Part shown: positions 59,942-64,000 of the stretch, in pieces
Layout of the letters: each line of letters begins with the position of its first letter
How positions within the stretch are numbered: the stretch's first letter is position 1
Assembly (NCBI RefSeq): GCF_003732275.1
Contig: NZ_MOBM01000021.1
Span: forward strand, 148,399 to 212,398
DNA length: 64,000 bases
Reading direction: 5' to 3'
Origin: Pseudomonas frederiksbergensis
GTDB taxonomy: Bacteria > Pseudomonadota > Gammaproteobacteria > Pseudomonadales > Pseudomonadaceae
Made by a program: the position numbers and the translations under genes
Notes under the pieces: model-generated
Seen by the model: only the letters and a program-made list of their open reading frames with translations
What the model was told of the DNA's origin: nothing
The model's database searches: none

Positions 59942-60496
59942 ATGCGTTTTTATCTTTCTGTGTTTCTGGCGTGCTGGTCGCTCAGTGTGTTCGCGGGGCC
60001 TGATGTGCAAGCTTCGAAGAACCCCCAGGCGCTGAAAGCCCAATTGCAGGATTACTATTTCGATGCCGCTCGACGCGGTGATGTGCCCATGCTCGATACC
60101 TTCATCGAGGCCGGCTATTCCCTCGATACCCGCGACAGCAAGGGTTATACCGCACTGATTCTGGCCGCCTATCACGGCCAGAGCGCCGCAGTGGAGCGCT
60201 TGCTTGCTGCCGGGGCAGACGCCTGTGCTCAGGATCAACGTGGCAACACGGCGTTGATGGGCGCGATTTTCAAAGGCGAAGTACAAATCGCCACGACCTT
60301 GCTGGCCGCCCATTGCAGTCCCGACCAACGCAATGGCGCGGGGCAGACTGCCGCGATGTACGCCGGCTTGTTCAAGCGCGTCGAGTTGCTGGATGCACTC
60401 AAAGCCCAAGGGGCGGACATGAACGCCGAAGATCCGCTGGGCAACAGTGCCGCGCGTCTGGCCAGCGGAGAAATCCGCACAGCGGCGCCGCGCTGA
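59942..60496 (+). CDS. ankB: Ankyrin-repeat protein AnkB, catalase partner
   Basis: 184 residues. A signal peptide (MRFYLSVFLACWSLSVFAGP) then four ankyrin repeats (DSKGYTALILAAYHGQSAAV; DQRGNTALMGAIFKGEVQIA; NGAGQTAAMYAGLFKRVELL). In P. aeruginosa AnkB is periplasmic or membrane-associated and needed for full KatB activity. A small hairpin (about 59899-59920) separates katB and ankB, without a T-run, so readthrough is expected. Confidence 0.92.
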   Translation: MRFYLSVFLACWSLSVFAGPDVQASKNPQALKAQLQDYYFDAARRGDVPMLDTFIEAGYSLDTRDSKGYTALILAAYHGQSAAVERLLAAGADACAQDQRGNTALMGAIFKGEVQIATTLLAAHCSPDQRNGAGQTAAMYAGLFKRVELLDALKAQGADMNAEDPLGNSAARLASGEIRTAAPR

Positions 60497-60541
60497 TCCG
60501 CGCCAGCTGAGCTATCATCGCGGTTTTTGCCGGGAGTTCAG

Positions 60542-61909
60542 ATGGCCAAGGCCAAGCGCATGTACGGCTGCACCGAGTGTGGTTCAACCTTCCCCAAGTG
60601 GGCCGGCCAGTGCGGTGAATGCGGGGCCTGGAACACGCTGACCGAAACCATGGTCGAGAGCGGCGGCGCCGCAGCCCCCAGTGGTCGCACCGGTTGGACC
60701 GGCCAGCAGGCGCAGATCAAGACCCTGGCCGAAGTCAGCGTTGAAGAGATTCCGCGTTTCTCCACGGCGTCCAGCGAGCTGGATCGCGTTCTGGGCGGCG
60801 GCTTGGTGGATGGCTCAGTGGTGTTGATCGGTGGTGATCCCGGCATCGGCAAGTCGACCATTTTGTTGCAAACCTTGTGCAACCTCGCCAAGAGCATGCC
60901 GGCGCTGTATGTCACCGGCGAAGAGTCCCAGCAACAAGTGGCCATGCGCGCCCGGCGCTTGGGCTTGCCTCAGGATCAGCTGCGGGTGATGACCGAAACC
61001 TGCATCGAAACCATCATCGCCACCGCCCGGCAGGAAAAGCCCAAGGTAATGGTGATCGACTCGATTCAGACTATTTTCACCGAGCAACTGCAATCGGCAC
61101 CGGGTGGCGTCTCCCAGGTGCGCGAAAGTGCAGCGTTGCTGGTGCGTTACGCCAAACAAAGCGGCACGGCGATTTTCCTCGTGGGCCATGTCACCAAAGA
61201 AGGCGCGCTGGCTGGCCCTCGAGTACTGGAACATATGGTCGACACCGTTCTGTACTTCGAAGGCGAATCCGATGGGCGCCTGCGTCTGTTGCGGGCGGTG
61301 AAAAACCGTTTTGGCGCGGTGAATGAGTTGGGCGTGTTCGGCATGACCGACAAGGGCCTGAAAGAAGTCTCTAACCCTTCGGCGATTTTTCTGACCCGCG
61401 CCCAGGAAGAAGTCCCGGGCAGTGTGGTCATGGCCACGTGGGAAGGTACCCGGCCGATGCTGGTGGAAGTCCAGGCGTTGGTGGACGACAGCCATCTGGC
61501 CAATCCACGCCGGGTAACGCTCGGTCTGGATCAGAATCGTTTGGCCATGTTGTTGGCGGTTTTGCATCGCCATGGCGGTATTCCGACTCACGATCAGGAC
61601 GTGTTCCTCAACGTGGTCGGTGGGGTGAAGGTGCTGGAAACAGCATCTGACCTGGCCCTGATGGCGGCGGTCATGTCCAGTTTGCGCAACCGACCGCTGC
61701 CCCATGATCTGCTGGTGTTCGGCGAAGTCGGTTTGTCGGGTGAAGTGCGCCCGGTGCCGAGTGGGCAGGAACGCTTGAAAGAGGCGGCCAAGCACGGCTT
61801 CAAGCGCGCAATCGTGCCCAAGGGTAACGCGCCGAAAGAGGCGCCGCCGGGATTGCAGATTATTGCTGTGACGCGTCTGGAACAGGCGCTCGACGCACTG
61901 TTTGAATAA
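60542..61909 (+). CDS. radA: DNA repair ATPase RadA
   Basis: 455 residues from the ATG at 60542. The N-terminal zinc finger is Cys10, Cys13, Cys24, Cys27 (GCTECG; QCGECG). The Walker A is GGDPGIGKST. The RadA-specific KNRFG is in VKNRFGAVNE, and a Lon-like domain closes the protein (DLALMAAVMSSLRNRPLP). It is a hexameric helicase promoting branch migration in recombination. It lies 45 bp after ankB and may share the transcript. Confidence 0.97.
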   Translation: MAKAKRMYGCTECGSTFPKWAGQCGECGAWNTLTETMVESGGAAAPSGRTGWTGQQAQIKTLAEVSVEEIPRFSTASSELDRVLGGGLVDGSVVLIGGDPGIGKSTILLQTLCNLAKSMPALYVTGEESQQQVAMRARRLGLPQDQLRVMTETCIETIIATARQEKPKVMVIDSIQTIFTEQLQSAPGGVSQVRESAALLVRYAKQSGTAIFLVGHVTKEGALAGPRVLEHMVDTVLYFEGESDGRLRLLRAVKNRFGAVNELGVFGMTDKGLKEVSNPSAIFLTRAQEEVPGSVVMATWEGTRPMLVEVQALVDDSHLANPRRVTLGLDQNRLAMLLAVLHRHGGIPTHDQDVFLNVVGGVKVLETASDLALMAAVMSSLRNRPLPHDLLVFGEVGLSGEVRPVPSGQERLKEAAKHGFKRAIVPKGNAPKEAPPGLQIIAVTRLEQALDALFE

Positions 61910-61931
61910 CTGGTAAACCAGACACGAACCC

Positions 61932-62021
61932 TGTGGGAGCGAGCCTGCTCGCGATAGCGGTATGTCAGTCGACTTAAATGTTGAATGTTAGACCGCATTC
62001 GCGAGCAGGCTCGCTCCCACA
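61932..62021. repeat. REP pair (GTGGGAGCGAGCCTGCTCGCGA family)
   Basis: Inverted copies TGTGGGAGCGAGCCTGCTCG and TTCGCGAGCAGGCTCGCTCC between the convergent radA and PilZ genes. Confidence 0.92.
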
Positions 62022-62039
62022 TTAGAATGGGATTGGCCT

Positions 62040-62408
62040 TCAGATTTCGATGAGTGCGCCCAGTTCACGCTCCAGCTCTTGCGGATCGCCCAGGTTGAAC
62101 TCGATCAACCGCCGCAGGCGTTCAATCGATTCCAGGCTGATGTGTTTGCAGACAAACCCGAGTTGACCATGGTCATCGTGGGTCAACATCACATCCATCT
62201 TGATCTCGACGTCTTCGTTAAGGTGGATATCAACCAGGAAATGCCAGTCTGGATTACCCAGCCACGGCTCGGGCTTCTCGATAAGCAGGCCCTTGAGTGA
62301 CAGGTCAATCAACTTCACCGGCCAGATGAATTCCCCTTGGCACAGCTCGGTTCGGGCATCGAACGCAATACGTTTGAAGCGGCGACGATCAGCAGGGTAG
62401 TCACTCAT
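62040..62408 (-). CDS. PilZ domain protein
   Basis: 122 residues, a stand-alone PilZ domain. The c-di-GMP motif is RRRFKR (residues 8-13, RxxxR) with DLSLKG (36-41, D/N-x-S-x-x-G). It is a probable c-di-GMP receptor; in pseudomonads a similar small PilZ gene often precedes radA. The downstream target is unknown. Confidence 0.92.
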   Translation of the reverse strand: MSDYPADRRRFKRIAFDARTELCQGEFIWPVKLIDLSLKGLLIEKPEPWLGNPDWHFLVDIHLNEDVEIKMDVMLTHDDHGQLGFVCKHISLESIERLRRLIEFNLGDPQELERELGALIEI

Positions 62409-62564
62409 GGCGCAATCCTCTGAATGTCCGCTGACTATAGACCCGCATTGTTAAAGTCTGCCAGCAAGACAGGGGCCAGATCAATGTTGGGGGTGGTCTT
62501 TGAGGCCAGTAGCGCTAAACTCGGGATGGCTGTCTTTCTTGTCCACTCTGGCTGGAATCATAAA

Positions 62565-64000
62565 ATGAAAAATAATAATAGCCTGCTACGCCACTTACCC
62601 TGGCTGCTGCTGGCAATCCTGGGAGCGTGCGCCCTGGGGGTAGTGGCATTGCGCCGAGGCGAGGCGATCAACGCCTTGTGGATTGTGGTCGCCGCCGTGG
62701 CCATTTATCTGGTCGCGTACCGCTACTACAGCCTGTTCATCGCTAACAATGTGATGCAACTCGATCCGCGTCGGGCTACACCTGCCGTGCTCAACAATGA
62801 CGGTCTGGACTATGTGCCGACCAACAAACACATTCTCTTCGGCCACCACTTCGCAGCCATCGCTGGCGCAGGGCCTCTGGTCGGTCCGGTCTTGGCGGCG
62901 CAGATGGGCTATCTGCCTGGTACGCTGTGGCTGATTGCCGGCGTGGTGCTGGCCGGTGCGGTTCAGGACTTCATGGTCCTGTTCATGTCCACCCGCCGCA
63001 ACGGTCGTTCCCTGGGCGATATGGTCCGTGAAGAAATGGGCCGCATCCCGGGGACCATCGCGCTGTTTGGCTGCTTCCTGATCATGATCATCATCCTCGC
63101 GGTGCTGGCGCTGATCGTGGTCAAGGCCCTGGCCGAAAGCCCTTGGGGCATTTTCACGGTGATGGCAACCATCCCGATCGCGATGTTCATGGGCATTTAC
63201 ATGCGCTACATCCGCCCGGGTCGCATCGGTGAAATCTCGGTGATCGGCGTGGCGTTGCTGCTGGGTTCGATCTGGCTGGGCGGGCAGATTGCCGCTGATC
63301 CATTCTGGGCCAAGGCGTTCAGCTTCACCGGGCTCCAGATCACCTGGATGCTGATCGGCTACGGTTTTGTCGCGGCAGTCCTGCCGGTGTGGCTGATCCT
63401 GGCGCCGCGTGACTACCTGTCGACCTTCCTTAAAATCGGCACCATCGTTGCGCTGGCGATCGGCATTCTGATCACCATGCCCGAGCTGAAAATGCCGGCA
63501 TTGACCCAGTTCATCGACGGCACCGGGCCGGTGTGGAAGGGTGGGTTGTTCCCGTTCCTGTTCATCACCATTGCCTGTGGCGCGGTGTCGGGTTTCCACG
63601 CACTGATTGCCTCCGGCACCACGCCGAAGTTGCTGGATAACGAGGTGAACGCCCGTTACATCGGTTACGGCGGCATGCTGATGGAGTCCTTCGTGGCGAT
63701 CATGGCGATGGTTGCCGCTTCGGTGATCGAGCCAGGCGTGTACTTCGCCATGAACAGCCCGGCGGCGGTCGTCGGCGGTGACGTGGTGGCTGTCGCACAA
63801 GCTGTCAGCGGCTGGGGTTTCGCAATAACCCCGGAAGCGCTGCAAGCGGTGGCCAAGGACATTGGTGAAACCACCATCCTGGCTCGTGCCGGTGGTGCGC
63901 CGACCCTGGCGGTCGGTATCGCGCAGATCCTGCACAGTGTGCTGCCGGGTGAAAACACCATGGCGTTCTGGTACCACTTCGCAATCCTGTTCGAAGCGCT
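62565..64000 (+). CDS. cstA: Carbon starvation protein CstA, 5' portion
   Basis: 478 codons are present from the ATG at 62565 (MKNNNSLLRHLPWLLLAILG); the gene runs off the end of the window. Many membrane helices are visible. Diagnostic sequences are YVPTNKHILFGHHFAAIAGA and GPLVGPVLAAQMGYLPGTLW, GAVQDFMVLFMSTRRNGRSL and ACGAVSGFHALIASGTTPK. CstA proteins import pyruvate or peptides and are induced on carbon starvation. About 690 residues are usual, so roughly 200 are missing. Confidence 0.95.
   Translation, partial: MKNNNSLLRHLPWLLLAILGACALGVVALRRGEAINALWIVVAAVAIYLVAYRYYSLFIANNVMQLDPRRATPAVLNNDGLDYVPTNKHILFGHHFAAIAGAGPLVGPVLAAQMGYLPGTLWLIAGVVLAGAVQDFMVLFMSTRRNGRSLGDMVREEMGRIPGTIALFGCFLIMIIILAVLALIVVKALAESPWGIFTVMATIPIAMFMGIYMRYIRPGRIGEISVIGVALLLGSIWLGGQIAADPFWAKAFSFTGLQITWMLIGYGFVAAVLPVWLILAPRDYLSTFLKIGTIVALAIGILITMPELKMPALTQFIDGTGPVWKGGLFPFLFITIACGAVSGFHALIASGTTPKLLDNEVNARYIGYGGMLMESFVAIMAMVAASVIEPGVYFAMNSPAAVVGGDVVAVAQAVSGWGFAITPEALQAVAKDIGETTILARAGGAPTLAVGIAQILHSVLPGENTMAFWYHFAILFEA

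Noticed and set aside
2586..62021. Recurring short palindromes as a possible CRISPR array
   Set aside because: The copies are scattered singly or as inverted pairs between genes, not tandem direct repeats with regular spacers, and no cas gene is present.
62595..63977. 460-codon open frame on the minus strand opposite cstA
   Set aside because: Low-complexity His/Arg/Asp composition and full overlap with the clear CstA sequence on the plus strand.

Overview
The window looks like chromosomal DNA of a fluorescent Pseudomonas (P. fluorescens complex). GC is high, the gene orders are typical of the genus (lnt-corC-ybeY-phoH-miaB; thiD-thiE-hemL; katB-ankB-radA; cioAB), and the intergenic spaces carry REP-type palindromes in head-to-head pairs. 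I support about 65 protein genes, two of them cut by the window edges. There are no rRNA or tRNA genes, no CRISPR, no IS transposase and no prophage. Most of the window is ordinary core genome.

Layout. 1-4480: lnt (partial), corC, ybeY, phoH-like, miaB and a DUF1820 gene, for envelope lipoprotein maturation, ribosome maturation and tRNA modification. 4667-8188: a Sel1-repeat protein and hemL-thiE-thiD (tetrapyrrole and thiamine synthesis). 8547-15246: a hybrid 7TM sensor kinase, an AidB-type acyl-CoA dehydrogenase, AMP nucleosidase, rluE and a DUF2788 gene. 15480-21717: an Lrp regulator, a possible structured leader, a repeat-rich exported protein, a CDF transporter, a lipoprotein and hrpB. 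21816-35702: housekeeping and small accessory genes (EEP phosphatase, YciC, DUF2076, NYN, DnaQ-like exonuclease, Lrp, EamA, DEAD-box helicase, flavoprotein, HDAC-like amidohydrolase, GNAT, tesB, HAD, alpha/beta hydrolase, YpfJ).

35981-45185 is a quinate/shikimate catabolic island: IclR regulator, EamA transporter, MFS transporter, 3-dehydroshikimate dehydratase (quiC), TetR regulator, QsuD-like quinate/shikimate dehydrogenase, type II dehydroquinase and LysR regulator. Together these genes can take up hydroaromatic acids and convert them to protocatechuate. Two operator-like motifs support co-regulation. A near-palindrome ACTAACYGGKTARTA lies upstream of both quiC and aroQ. A box resembling the IclR-family PcaR site lies upstream of quiC, and a weaker one upstream of the EamA gene.

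45320-54438: trmA and a purine permease, a small secreted protein, a DJ-1 homologue without its cysteine, a higBA module whose toxin is broken by an in-frame stop, an MFS exporter, and the cyanide-insensitive oxidase genes cioAB plus a small DUF2474 subunit behind a perfect Anr/FNR box. 54510-64000: rlmG, an AT-rich LuxR solo, fpr, mscL, katB-ankB, radA, a PilZ gene and cstA (cut by the window end).

The least explained structures are two elements of about 260-270 bp at 18930-19187 and 53942-54214. Each is built of nested inverted repeats. They share a 59-bp core at about 83 percent identity while their long arms differ in sequence but still pair. One abuts the hrpB start. The other begins at the cioB stop codon and separates cioAB from its small subunit gene. 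Other oddities are the nonsense codon in higB beside an intact antitoxin and operator, and a low-GC, TTA-containing patch inside katB.
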